Part shown: piece by piece, positions 46,500-53,736 of the stretch
Layout: the number at the start of each line of letters is the position of its first letter
How positions within the stretch are numbered: the first letter of the stretch is position 1
Origin: a bacterium
GTDB lineage: Bacteria > Patescibacteria > Dojkabacteria > JAKAPS01 > JAJZLI01
Reading direction: 5' to 3'
Assembly: GCA_021846685.1 (NCBI GenBank)
Contig: JAJZWL010000001.1
Coordinates: 65,251-129,250, forward strand
DNA length: 64,000 nt
The notes under the pieces: generated by a model
What the model saw: only the letters and a program-made list of their open reading frames with translations
The model's database searches: none
What the model was told of the DNA's origin: nothing
Position numbers and translations under genes: made by a program

Positions 46500-46857
46500 T
46501 TTTAACACTGATAGAGCAGTTTGAGATTCTGCAAGTGCAAGTTTAGTATCTTCTAGATCTTGTTTTACCCTTACTAATTCTTGGTTATCAGACCTATCAT
46601 CAGATAGTGCTTTATATGCATTGTTCAAAAACTTATCCTTAACCTTTAAAAAGTATGATACAGATATATCATATTTAGCAGAAATAGCTGAAAGAGATAA
46701 TCTGTTACCTAAATGATCTAAAACCATGTTTGTTTTTTGTTCTGTTGTAAATTTTTTCATATTCATATTTTATCACCTCCTTATATATTTAATTGTAAAA
46801 GATCTAACGTTTGTGAATGAAAGTTTTAATTAAAAAACTCTCATTCACTTATTCTCA
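45539..46857 (-). mobile_element. IS3-family insertion sequence (about 1.3 kb)
   Basis: Contains OrfA and OrfB with an A-rich slippery site. The proposed ends share an inverted TGAGAAT (45539-45545) / ATTCTCA (46851-46857), imperfect beyond seven bases. Boundaries are also supported by the interrupted DUF5615 frame, which resumes immediately outside. No clear target duplication is seen, so the insertion may be old or the exact ends off by a few bases. Confidence 0.75.
46488..46766 (-). CDS. IS3-family transposase OrfA (helix-turn-helix)
   Basis: A 92-residue protein: helix-turn-helix (FTTEQKTNMVLDHLGNRLSL, then AISAKYDISVSYFLKVKDKF) and a leucine-zipper-like C-terminus (LVRVKQDLEDTKLALAESQT). 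It ends in SVLKKKI encoded by a run of nine A, a typical -1 slippage site (A AAA AAG) joining OrfA to OrfB. TCACCTCC just upstream (minus strand GGAGGTGA) is one of the few strong ribosome-binding sites in the window. Confidence 0.85.
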   Translation of the reverse strand: MNMKKFTTEQKTNMVLDHLGNRLSLSAISAKYDISVSYFLKVKDKFLNNAYKALSDDRSDNQELVRVKQDLEDTKLALAESQTALSVLKKKI

Positions 46858-46983
46858 TTTTACCTGTTGAAGTACATTTTTGAAAAACAAAATCAAAATT
46901 TATTAAATAATTCATTAACTATTATTAATAATGATCAAGCAGATTCTTTTGAATTTGAATAATATTTAGATTTTTAATAATAC

Positions 46984-47030
46984 AAAAAGTTCGAATATCG
47001 TCTACAGTCTCCCGATGGATGCGACAACAC
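46984..47030 (+). repeat. att-like repeat F
   Basis: AAAAAGTTCGAATATCG, then TCTACAGTCTCCCGATGG, then ATGCGACAACAC. The left half matches G and H; the right half matches the flank of tRNA-Ser(GCU) (site E). It lies 22 bp after the interrupted DUF5615 frame and upstream of the second AbiE operon. A weaker second copy of the left module (TAGTTTCGAACTAAATAAGG) follows at 47055-47086. Confidence 0.88.
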
Positions 47031-47177
47031 TTGAGAAAGTGACTGAATATATTGTAGTTTCGAACTAAATAAGGTGTTCGATGATAGAATTTTGAAGCCT
47101 TTATATGCCCTTATATGACAATAAATCTATATTATAGGAGATTTTTGCTCGAACTCATACATATATTAAGATCGCCA

Positions 47178-47206
47178 TTGACTATTTCACAATGACCCCG
47201 TATAAT
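47178..47206 (+). promoter_or_regulatory. promoter of the second AbiE operon
   Basis: TTGACT (47178-47183), a 17-bp spacer and TATAAT (47201-47206), only 9 bp before ATG 47216. The transcript would start within a few bases of the ATG, so this mRNA is probably leaderless; the ATG at 47192 lies upstream of the -10 box and cannot be used. Confidence 0.75.
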
Positions 47207-47215
47207 GGGGGTATT

Positions 47216-47815
47216 ATGAAACAGTTTAAAGATGTAGAGAGATTAGAATACTTTGACCTAAAGACTTTAAAGAACTTTGTACCACTAGAGAGTAAATCCT
47301 TGTATAAACTGGTAAATAGGAGAGTAAAAGATCTGACTTTTATACAATTGAAAAAAGGATTATACACTACAAAAGCATTTATAGAAAATAATGATATGCT
47401 TTTATATAAAGAAAATATTGCAAATATTCTTAAAACTCCTTCATATATAAGCTTAGAGTATATGTTGTCAAAATACTCAATACTCACAGAAAGTGTATTC
47501 TCATTTACCTCTGTATCTACTAAGAAGACCAGAAGCTATATAAATACTTTAGGGACATATTCTTATAGAAATATCAAAGAAGATCTTTTTACAGGTTATG
47601 TAATAAGAAATAATATATATTATGCAACAAAGGCTAAATCGCTATTTGACTATATTTACTTTAAAAAAGAAGTATTAGAACTTGAGTCATTGAGATTAAA
47701 CTTAGATGAATTTACTAAGTCAGATATAAAAGAATTTAAAATATATTGCAAGAAATCTTCACGTATGCTTAAAATATATAATTTATTATTGAAATATAAA
47801 AAAAATGTTTATTGA
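47216..47815 (+). CDS. abiEi: AbiEi-like antitoxin/regulator, second copy
   Basis: 199 residues from ATG 47216 (MKQFKDVERLEYF), chosen because the promoter excludes 47192. It has a helix-turn-helix-like N-terminus (LKTLKNFVPLESKSLYKLVNRRVKDLTFIQLKKGLYT) and the AbiEi-type segment SYISLEYMLSKYSILTESVFSFTSVSTKKTRSY. It is divergent from the 33.7-kb copy, so it is a separate acquisition. It overlaps the toxin gene by 11 bp. Confidence 0.82.
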   Translation: MKQFKDVERLEYFDLKTLKNFVPLESKSLYKLVNRRVKDLTFIQLKKGLYTTKAFIENNDMLLYKENIANILKTPSYISLEYMLSKYSILTESVFSFTSVSTKKTRSYINTLGTYSYRNIKEDLFTGYVIRNNIYYATKAKSLFDYIYFKKEVLELESLRLNLDEFTKSDIKEFKIYCKKSSRMLKIYNLLLKYKKNVY

Positions 47816-48806
47816 AAAACTAAAACAAATAGTAAAGATGAAAAGTATAAAAAATCCGGAACTTCTAAGGGTTATTTTGAAGATGGAGCTTATTGAATAT
47901 GTTTTACAGTATATTTATACGTCAAAATACCGTAATTTAATATTTAAAGGGGGAACATGTTTAAATATCTGTTATGATTTACCTAGACTTTCAGAAGATA
48001 TAGATTTGGATTTTGTTAACGAGATAGATATAAGCTCATTAAGAGAAGATTTGATATCATATTTTAAAACTGAACTTGCATATGATAGGCTTTACGCCTC
48101 AGTAACAAATAATAATCAAACTATAACTTTAAAATTTCCTGTTCTTAGGGATTTAGGTTTAGCAAATCAAAGCGAAAGTGATTTGTTATATATAAAACTT
48201 GATATACAAAAATCTCCATTCTTTAATATTACTACTGACTTAGTTCCGAGAAAAAACTATGTAATTAAAGCTTATTCTCTTCCTCTGTTATTTACTGGGA
48301 AAGTAAATGCCATTTTTACTAGAAATAAGTTAGTTGGAAAAGAAAATAAATTTGTACCAAAAGGAAGAGATTATTTTGATTTACTTTGGTTTCTACAAAA
48401 AGGAATAAGACCAGATATTTCAATGCTTGAACAGGAACTGAATATATCTTCAAATATTGAATTTAAAGTTCGTTTAGATCAAAGAGTAATCGGTATGTTT
48501 ACTAAATATAAGGATGAAATAATAAACGACCTAAAGCCATTTATTGAAAACACCGACATTCTTAATCAATTTGTAGAATCATTTTTACCATTATATTTAA
48601 AATATTCATTAGAGATTTTTGATTATAGAGTTCCTGATGAAGTATCAAGGCGAAATTATTTAATTGATGAGCTTAATTCTATTATAAAAGGGAAAAAGCT
48701 ACAGGGCAAAGAAATTATGAAGGTTCTTAATGATATGGATACTTATAAGAAAGGTTCTAACAATCTAGATATTCTAGGAATATACAATTATTTAATATCT
48801 TTATAG
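47805..48806 (+). CDS. abiEii: AbiEii-type nucleotidyltransferase toxin, second copy
   Basis: A 333-residue DUF1814 protein with the active-site region FKGGTCLNICYDLPRLSEDIDLDF (GG-T and DxD) and KGRDYFDLLWFLQKG later. It is longer than the 253-residue copy through a C-terminal helical extension (about 240-333). Located between att-like repeats F and C. Confidence 0.88.
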   Translation: MFIEKLKQIVKMKSIKNPELLRVILKMELIEYVLQYIYTSKYRNLIFKGGTCLNICYDLPRLSEDIDLDFVNEIDISSLREDLISYFKTELAYDRLYASVTNNNQTITLKFPVLRDLGLANQSESDLLYIKLDIQKSPFFNITTDLVPRKNYVIKAYSLPLLFTGKVNAIFTRNKLVGKENKFVPKGRDYFDLLWFLQKGIRPDISMLEQELNISSNIEFKVRLDQRVIGMFTKYKDEIINDLKPFIENTDILNQFVESFLPLYLKYSLEIFDYRVPDEVSRRNYLIDELNSIIKGKKLQGKEIMKVLNDMDTYKKGSNNLDILGIYNYLISL

Positions 48807-48889
48807 CTCCAGTAATAACTAATACTATTATTGGAATTTTATGGGTAATTATATTTAATAGATCTTTACTTGCATTATACATATATATT

Positions 48890-49039
48890 TCAGTAATTAT
48901 TATTTGTCTGATCTTTTATATAATAAAGAATATGAGTTTTACCAACTTGCCTTGCGCCATGCAAGACTATTATATTACTGTCATTGATATAACGCATTAT
49001 ATCCTCCACAATGTCTCTTTCTATTACCTTTGTATTCAT
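48890..49039 (-). pseudogene. truncated AAA-type (DUF4143-family-like) ATPase
   Basis: Only the N-terminal 49 residues remain from MNTKVIERDIVEDI, including Walker A LHGARQVGKTHIL, then a stop. That start and motif spacing are typical of 400-residue AAA_14/DUF4143 ATPases. The remainder is absent. It sits tail-to-tail with the AbiEii gene inside the same cassette. Confidence 0.6.
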
Positions 49040-49140
49040 AGTCACGACAATATTGTAATACTCTAAAATTAGAGTCAATCTTGTTTTTAGAGTATTTTCT
49101 TAAGAGATTATTTATTATAGATTTTCATAAATTTTGCAAT

Positions 49141-49185
49141 CCAACACAAAAATAGTTCAAAATAAGGCATATCACCTCAGATTTA
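49141..49185 (+). repeat. att-like repeat C
   Basis: CCAACACAAAAATAGTTCAA, then AATAAGGCATATCACCTCAG, then ATTTA. It is the closest partner of repeat A (same first ~36 bases), with a degenerate palindrome. It separates the second AbiE cassette from the Qng1-like gene, which reads away from it. Confidence 0.85.
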
Positions 49186-49222
49186 ATATGATGTATTGAA
49201 TTTTTATTATATAATTAAAGAT

Positions 49223-50188
49223 ATGGATTCAATATTATCTCCAATAAAAAAAGTTTTACCATTAATGACGAATGTTTTGATTGACGAAGAATCAATTTAT
49301 AAATTTTCAATAAATATAGATAAATCATATCTTTTAAAATCTGAATATAATAAAGATACTTTGTTAGGCGAAAATTATGGAGAAGAAGAATATATAGCTT
49401 TTGTATTTGTATATAACAGTTTAAATTTTTCATACTGGGGATATCCTAAGTGGACTATAAATATACAAGGTAATAACTATGATGGAAGTGCAGCAATGAT
49501 AAGAGCTATTAAGAGAGCAATCACAGAAGGACATAATATATTAAATTCCAAATTCCTTATAAATTTAACAAAGAAACAATTAAGTGAAATATTTAGAGGA
49601 AATATAGAGATTCCCTTATTTAAAGAGAGATTAAAATTATTAAATATTCTTGGGGAATTGATAGAAAATAAATATCAAGGTTCATTTAAAAAATTTATTG
49701 ATGAGGCAAAATGGGATGCAGAGTTGATAGTAGAAAAATTATCAAAAGAACTACCAGATATATTTAATGATACTAATATATATATAGGACAAAATATTAA
49801 TTTTTATAAAAGAGCGCAATTAATACCAGCCCATTTATATGATTTATATAATTTAAATATTATAAAATCTCCAATTTATAATATTGACAAATTAACAGCA
49901 TTTGCTGATTATAAAGTTCCTCAATTAATGAGAAATTTAGGTATTATTAAATATTCATCTGATCTATCTTATAAAATTGATAATCTAATAGAGATACCAG
50001 CAGGGAGTAATGACGAGATAGAAATCAGAATAGCTACTATTTGGGCAATTGAATTGTGTACAAGGCAAATTAAAAAATATATTCCTCAAGTTACTTCAAC
50101 ACAAGTACATGGAGTTTTTTGGTTTTCAGGACAAAAATCTAATATTGAAATTAAGCCATATCATCGTACACGAACCATTTGGTATTAA
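49223..50188 (+). CDS. queuosine salvage protein, Qng1/DUF2419 family
   Basis: 321 residues from ATG 49223; a TTG at 49196 lies in the repeat flank. Family landmarks: LNFSYWGYPKWTINIQGN, YDGSAAMIRAIKRAITEGHN, FRGNIEIPLFKERLKLL, FYKRAQLIPAHLYDLYN, the hallmark KLTAFADYKVPQLMRNLGI and EIEIRIATIWAIELC. Qng1 enzymes release queuine from queuosine-5'-phosphate, letting cells without de novo synthesis recover the wobble base. In bacteria the family is sporadic, which fits lateral transfer on a cassette between repeats C and D. No queuine tRNA-ribosyltransferase is in the window. Confidence 0.85.
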   Translation: MDSILSPIKKVLPLMTNVLIDEESIYKFSINIDKSYLLKSEYNKDTLLGENYGEEEYIAFVFVYNSLNFSYWGYPKWTINIQGNNYDGSAAMIRAIKRAITEGHNILNSKFLINLTKKQLSEIFRGNIEIPLFKERLKLLNILGELIENKYQGSFKKFIDEAKWDAELIVEKLSKELPDIFNDTNIYIGQNINFYKRAQLIPAHLYDLYNLNIIKSPIYNIDKLTAFADYKVPQLMRNLGIIKYSSDLSYKIDNLIEIPAGSNDEIEIRIATIWAIELCTRQIKKYIPQVTSTQVHGVFWFSGQKSNIEIKPYHRTRTIWY

Positions 50189-50230
50189 TAAAAGTTCGAT
50201 TCTCTCTCTCCGATGGATCCGACAACCCCA
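50187..50230 (+). repeat. att-like repeat D (remnant copy of tRNA-Ser(GCU) 3' end)
   Basis: AATAAAAGTTCGATTCTCTC, then TCTCCGATGGATCCGACAAC, then CCCA. Apart from a 2-bp shortening this is the T-loop, T-stem and acceptor of tRNA-Ser(GCU) plus its 3' flank, without the rest of the tRNA. It overlaps the stop codon of the Qng1-like gene and precedes a RelBE operon. Confidence 0.9.
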
Positions 50231-50345
50231 TTGCAAATGTCTATCAAATGTTGATACGTCGGGATGATTTATCAGTTATATTAATTGATAATAATTTTGG
50301 ATTACAAAAATAATGAGATTAAAATGTTCCGGTACTAATAGGTAC

Positions 50346-50373
50346 TTGACAGTACTTCTGAGTGTAGTATAAT
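50346..50373 (+). promoter_or_regulatory. promoter of the 50.4-kb RelBE operon
   Basis: TTGACA (50346-50351), a 16-bp spacer and TATAAT (50368-50373), 26 bp before the antitoxin ATG. Confidence 0.75.
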
Positions 50374-50399
50374 ATAAATTATAGTTTAGAAACATTCAT

Positions 50400-50660
50400 A
50401 TGGCTACAACAATACAGGTAAAATTAACATTACCAAAAAAGATAAAGGATTATTATGATTCAAAAGCAGCAGAATTTGATATGCAAACTTCTACTTTCAT
50501 AAAATATCTACTTATCAAGAATATTGAAGATGAGAGTATTCCAACATATCAAGCTTCTAAATATACAGAAAAATATATTACTAATGGGTTGCAAGAATAT
50601 AAAACTGGAAAACTTAAAAAATTTACTAGTCATAAAGATTTTATTAAAACGGTATCTTAA
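50400..50660 (+). CDS. RelB-like antitoxin
   Basis: An 86-residue protein with an N-terminal ribbon-helix-helix (TTIQVKLTLPKKIKDYYDSKAAEFDMQTSTFIKYLL) and a Lys-rich C-terminal tail (TGKLKKFTSHKDFIKTV). First gene after att-like repeat D. Confidence 0.82.
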   Translation: MATTIQVKLTLPKKIKDYYDSKAAEFDMQTSTFIKYLLIKNIEDESIPTYQASKYTEKYITNGLQEYKTGKLKKFTSHKDFIKTVS

Positions 50661-50662
50661 GG

Positions 50663-50935
50663 TTGATAATAAACTATTCATCAAAATTTACTAATCAGTA
50701 TAAAGAGCTTATAAAAACTAATAAGAAACTTACTCTCAAGGTTGATAAGAAGATAGGCTTTTTTATAAATAATCCTTATCATCCGTCATTAAGAACGCAT
50801 AAAGTAAGTACAACTAAGGCGGGAGTAGCATTTTCATTTTGGGTGGCAGGAGATCTACGTATAATATTTACATGGGTAGGAAAAAATGAAGTACTATTTT
50901 TGCTAATAGGAAATCATAAAGAAGTTTATAAGTAG
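50663..50935 (+). CDS. RelE-like toxin
   Basis: 90 residues from a TTG start at 50663, 2 bp after the antitoxin stop and preceded by AAGG. Order: IINYSSKFTNQYKELIK, NNPYHPSLRTHKVSTT, FSFWVAGDLRIIFTWVGKNEV, LLIGNHKEVYK, the YafQ/RelE-like pattern with the final xHxxVY motif. Confidence 0.85.
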   Translation: MIINYSSKFTNQYKELIKTNKKLTLKVDKKIGFFINNPYHPSLRTHKVSTTKAGVAFSFWVAGDLRIIFTWVGKNEVLFLLIGNHKEVYK

Positions 50936-51018
50936 AAGTAATTTTTAAATTAAATATAAAATTTTTTATCTTTGGAATTTTGTTTAATCCTACAATCTTA
51001 TATTGGGGGATATATTTA

Positions 51019-52077
51019 TTATTTTGTAGTTAATCTATAGAGATTTCCAATCCGTTTAGCTCTTTCTCCTACTGCATGAGTATCTCCTGGGAGTATAATT
51101 CTTCTCACTCTAGATTGCATTCCTTGAGGAATGCTATTGTTTAAATCTTTAGAGGAGCTGATTGTACTTTTTGATCCATTTATGAAAATAACCCTCATAT
51201 CAGGCTGACTTTCTAATGCTGATTTCAACATATAGGGAACTATACGTCTTGACATTCCTGCAGGATAAGCAGTAAACATGCCTTTTCTTCTCATTGGTTT
51301 TAATACTAAATCTTTTCCTAATTTTGCATATGTTTTTACAGGATTTTTCTTATTATCAACACCACTAGCTTCTCTTTGTTTTTTGTCATGAGGGTCTTTT
51401 TCGTAAAAACTTAAGTTAGGGGCATCTGAAGCAAAAGCTTTCATTATTCCAATACTTGCTTTGGTTTTTTTTAATTTTTTTCTTTCAGTAAAATCTTTTA
51501 CTCCTGGAATCTCAAGAGCAAATAAAGTTTTGACTGTAAATCCAAAATCATCAGCTTGTTCTGCTAAACTTAAAGCTATAAGAGCTCCTTGAGAATAACC
51601 AGCCAAATCAATTTCACAAGTATTCCCAAGTAGAGGCTCTAATGCTCTATACATTGATTTAGATAATTGTGAAAAGGGATTATCATTTTCTCTTAAAGAT
51701 TTTGCTTGTGTTCTAGTCATATCAGAAGACTCTCCTACAGAATGACTCTCCACTATTATAATGGGCTTAGATTCTGCTGCCATTTCTTGAGCTAGGTATA
51801 ATATTGGTTTGTGTTCTATTCCTATATTATATTGTAATGTGAGTATTGTAGGGGTATCTCCTTTTTTTAATGCTTCCTCATTTAAGATAGCTACTCTTAA
51901 TGTTTGTCTTGTTTCTGGGTCTTCAATTTCAGTATAAGTAATAGGGGATTCAGATATATTTTTTGGATCTTTGCCATCAATTAAAAAAGAAGGAGCGTTA
52001 TTGTTAAATTCCCTCAAATTCTGAGACGCAGAATTGCTCCCAGTAGTATTTCCTTCTATAAATGTCTCTATTCCCAT
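51019..52077 (-). CDS. alpha/beta hydrolase-like protein, paralogue 2
   Basis: 352 residues. Nucleophile elbow AGYSQGALIALS (Ser about 190), further shared blocks with the 35880 gene (REFNNNAPSFLIDG, ESHSVGESSDMTRTQA, RVIFINGSKSTIS) and LPGDTHAVG near the C-terminus (His). No signal peptide. Divergent from a YD-like protein gene with which it shares a 165-bp intergenic region. Lipase/esterase-type catalysis is inferred; the substrate is unknown. Confidence 0.7.
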   Translation of the reverse strand: MGIETFIEGNTTGSNSASQNLREFNNNAPSFLIDGKDPKNISESPITYTEIEDPETRQTLRVAILNEEALKKGDTPTILTLQYNIGIEHKPILYLAQEMAAESKPIIIVESHSVGESSDMTRTQAKSLRENDNPFSQLSKSMYRALEPLLGNTCEIDLAGYSQGALIALSLAEQADDFGFTVKTLFALEIPGVKDFTERKKLKKTKASIGIMKAFASDAPNLSFYEKDPHDKKQREASGVDNKKNPVKTYAKLGKDLVLKPMRRKGMFTAYPAGMSRRIVPYMLKSALESQPDMRVIFINGSKSTISSSKDLNNSIPQGMQSRVRRIILPGDTHAVGERAKRIGNLYRLTTK

Positions 52078-52100
52078 AATATTTTTTAATATAAAAACAG

Positions 52101-52129
52101 ATTATATTCTAACCTATAATTTTTGTCAA
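52101..52129 (-). promoter_or_regulatory. near-consensus promoter of alpha/beta hydrolase 2
   Basis: Minus strand: TTGACA (52129-52124), a 17-bp spacer and TATAAT (52106-52101), both perfect hexamers. The -35 context TTGACAAAAATTATAGG closely matches the one upstream of hydrolase 1. Confidence 0.82.
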
Positions 52130-52184
52130 TGACAACATTCTCGTCATATATATATGCTTATGTACTGCAATATTATTTACATGT

Positions 52185-52213
52185 TTGACATTTTCTATGG
52201 GGTGTAATAATAT
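52185..52213 (+). promoter_or_regulatory. promoter of the YD-like protein gene
   Basis: TTGACA (52185-52190), a 17-bp spacer and TAATAT (52208-52213), 29 bp before the ATG. It is divergent from the hydrolase 2 promoter. Confidence 0.65.
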
Positions 52214-52242
52214 ATTTATATTAATTTTAGTTTTATATATTT

Positions 52243-52833
52243 ATGGGGACAGAGACAGATTTAAACTTACGTTTTAATGGTGATATTGTAGCTGTTGGAA
52301 TAACTGATCAAGGTATAAGATATGAAAAATCTGAAACTCAGGAAGTTCTTCCTAATGATGGATATGAAGTAACTACCAGTACTAAGTATTCTGATGGACA
52401 TAGAAGTAAGGAGAGGTATGTTCATAGAAATGATGAGCAAGGAAATCCTATTGAAAATATTGTGTCTGTAGAAGATAGTAATACTCAAGATGTTGTAACA
52501 TTTTTTAAATTTGAAAGAACTTCTTTTATAGATAATACGCGTATTACAACTGAAGTGATAAGAGATGATGAAGGGAACTTAAAGGAATATACCTATAGAG
52601 GTTTTGTTTCTGGAAGCAGAGTTTTAACATCACATCACATAGAATATGGAGATGATAATAAAAGATTAAGAGAAGTAATAGTGAAATCAAATAATCGTAC
52701 TATAAGTACATTTAATGATAATGGTGAATTATTAAGGAGGGAAATTGTAAGGGTAAAAGGAAATCAAGAAATAACTGCGATTTATGGAAGTGATGGTAAA
52801 ATCATAGAACATAAGAAAACTTTTTTAAGATAA
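52243..52833 (+). CDS. uncharacterised protein with YD-like beta repeats
   Basis: A 196-residue soluble protein of alternating short strands and turns (YEKSETQEVLPNDGYEV, RTISTFNDNGELLRRE, EITAIYGSDGKIIEHK) resembling antitoxin-like or RHS/YD-type repeat sheets. No family is recognised. Its N-terminus (MGTETDLN) resembles that of hydrolase 2 (MGIETFIE), and the two genes are divergent, so they may be co-regulated partners. Confidence 0.55.
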   Translation: MGTETDLNLRFNGDIVAVGITDQGIRYEKSETQEVLPNDGYEVTTSTKYSDGHRSKERYVHRNDEQGNPIENIVSVEDSNTQDVVTFFKFERTSFIDNTRITTEVIRDDEGNLKEYTYRGFVSGSRVLTSHHIEYGDDNKRLREVIVKSNNRTISTFNDNGELLRREIVRVKGNQEITAIYGSDGKIIEHKKTFLR

Positions 52834-52925
52834 AGTTTGGTTAATTTAAATTTGCATGTATTATAATCTCTATTTGGATGATATAATCATTTTTATAAAT
52901 AATTTCTATTTATATGAAACTGTAA

Positions 52926-53012
52926 GGAGAGGTGGCCGAGTGGTTGATGGTAACAGTCTTGAAAACTGTCGGGGGTGAAAGCTCCTCGTGGGTTCGAATC
53001 CCACCCTCTCCG
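52926..53012 (+). tRNA. tRNA-Ser (UGA)
   Basis: Acceptor GGAGAGG/CCTCTCC plus discriminator G, anticodon stem ACAGT/ACTGT with loop CTTGAAA (anticodon TGA), long variable arm, T-arm GTGGG-TTCGAAT-CCCAC. CCA is not encoded. A RelBE operon follows in the same orientation. Confidence 0.96.
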
Positions 53013-53117
53013 AAGTAGATATATCTTAACTTGAAATTTCCACACTATATTCTTATATAATCTATTTATAAACGTATATAATTATTATCTATAGTAAAAA
53101 ATATTCTTTAATTGACA
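53005..53117 (+). repeat. ~115-bp block, partner of 34345-34460 (inverted)
   Basis: Runs from the acceptor end of tRNA-Ser(UGA) through its 3' flank to the -35 box of the RelBE promoter. Nearly the same sequence, reverse-complemented, precedes the AbiE operon at 34.3 kb. Confidence 0.9.
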
Positions 53118-53140
53118 AAAACTAACTAAAATGGTATTGT
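53112..53140 (+). promoter_or_regulatory. promoter of the 53.2-kb RelBE operon
   Basis: TTGACA (53112-53117), a 17-bp spacer and TATTGT (53135-53140), 25 bp before the ATG. A TAGTATATACT stretch just downstream offers an alternative -10 box and contains a short palindrome suited to antitoxin binding. Confidence 0.6.
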
Positions 53141-53165
53141 TTAGTATATACTTATCAATAATAAT

Positions 53166-53447
53166 ATGAGTGATACAAATTTAATACAAATAAAAGTAAA
53201 TAAAGAATTTAGAGCAAAACTTGAAGATATTGCCTCTGAGTATGATTTACCTGTATCTTCTTTTATAAAGGTAGTAATAGGTGATTTTATAAGAAATAAA
53301 AGAACTAATATATTAACAGAGAATGGCTTCTCTAAAAAAGAAGAACAAAGAATATTGGATAGTATTAATATAACCAATAAAGATATAAAAAATAAAAAAG
53401 TAAATATAATCAATACTAAAGATTTCATATCTTCCTTGAATGATTAA
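53166..53447 (+). CDS. RelB-like antitoxin
   Basis: A 93-residue protein: ribbon-helix-helix N-terminus (DTNLIQIKVNKEFRAKLEDI, then YDLPVSSFIKVVIGDFIR) and a Lys/Asn-rich tail. First gene after tRNA-Ser(UGA); its 3' end overlaps the toxin gene by 8 bp. Confidence 0.84.
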   Translation: MSDTNLIQIKVNKEFRAKLEDIASEYDLPVSSFIKVVIGDFIRNKRTNILTENGFSKKEEQRILDSINITNKDIKNKKVNIINTKDFISSLND

Positions 53448-53715
53448 AAGAGTGATCTATTCTAATAATTTCAAAAAATCCTATAGGAAAGTTATTCTGA
53501 AGAATAGAAAATTTAAAGACTCATTTGATAAGAAGTGGAATATATTTATTAATAATCCAGAATATCCAAGTTTAAAAAATCATGATTTAAAGGGAAATTT
53601 AAAAGGGTTAAAATCAATTTCTATAAAATATAACATGAGATTAATATATAAAGAAGTATCTAAAGATATAATTATTGTATATGATATAGGGACACATGAT
53701 GAAGTTTATAAATAA
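53440..53715 (+). CDS. RelE/YafQ-like toxin
   Basis: A 91-residue protein: VIYSNNFKKSYRKVILKNRKF, NPEYPSLKNHDLKGNLKGLKSISIKYNMRLIY and IVYDIGTHDEVYK match the YafQ/RelE pattern, including the Arg of MRLIY and the final H-x-x-VY. The third RelBE-type pair in the window; the three toxins are too different to be recent copies of each other. Confidence 0.87.
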   Translation: MIKRVIYSNNFKKSYRKVILKNRKFKDSFDKKWNIFINNPEYPSLKNHDLKGNLKGLKSISIKYNMRLIYKEVSKDIIIVYDIGTHDEVYK

Positions 53716-53736
53716 ATTCTAAATTATATTTATAAT

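Larger units (their letters stand above)
45247..46962 (+). pseudogene. DUF5615 PIN-like toxin, start lost and split by an IS3-family element
   Basis: Codons from 45247 read xKFLIDANIPKSVIDYL, then ITLDKDFITL and ENIISYLDELF, the DUF5615 order with its acidic residues. Two defects: the expected start codon is AGG (45247-45249), leaving the first in-frame ATG at 45346, inside the domain; and at 45539 an IS3-like element enters. Right of the element the frame resumes at 46858 with KYIFEKQNQNLLNNSLTIIN and stops at 46960-46962. The toxin is therefore probably inactive while its antitoxin remains intact. Confidence 0.75.

Noticed and set aside
48890..49078. Intact small ATPase gene
   Set aside because: Only the Walker A segment is present; Walker B and the rest of the family are missing, so it is a truncated remnant.
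50187..50230. Possible tRNA-Ser gene
   Set aside because: Only the T-loop and acceptor end are present, with no D-arm or anticodon arm upstream; it is a copy of the 3' end, not a tRNA gene.
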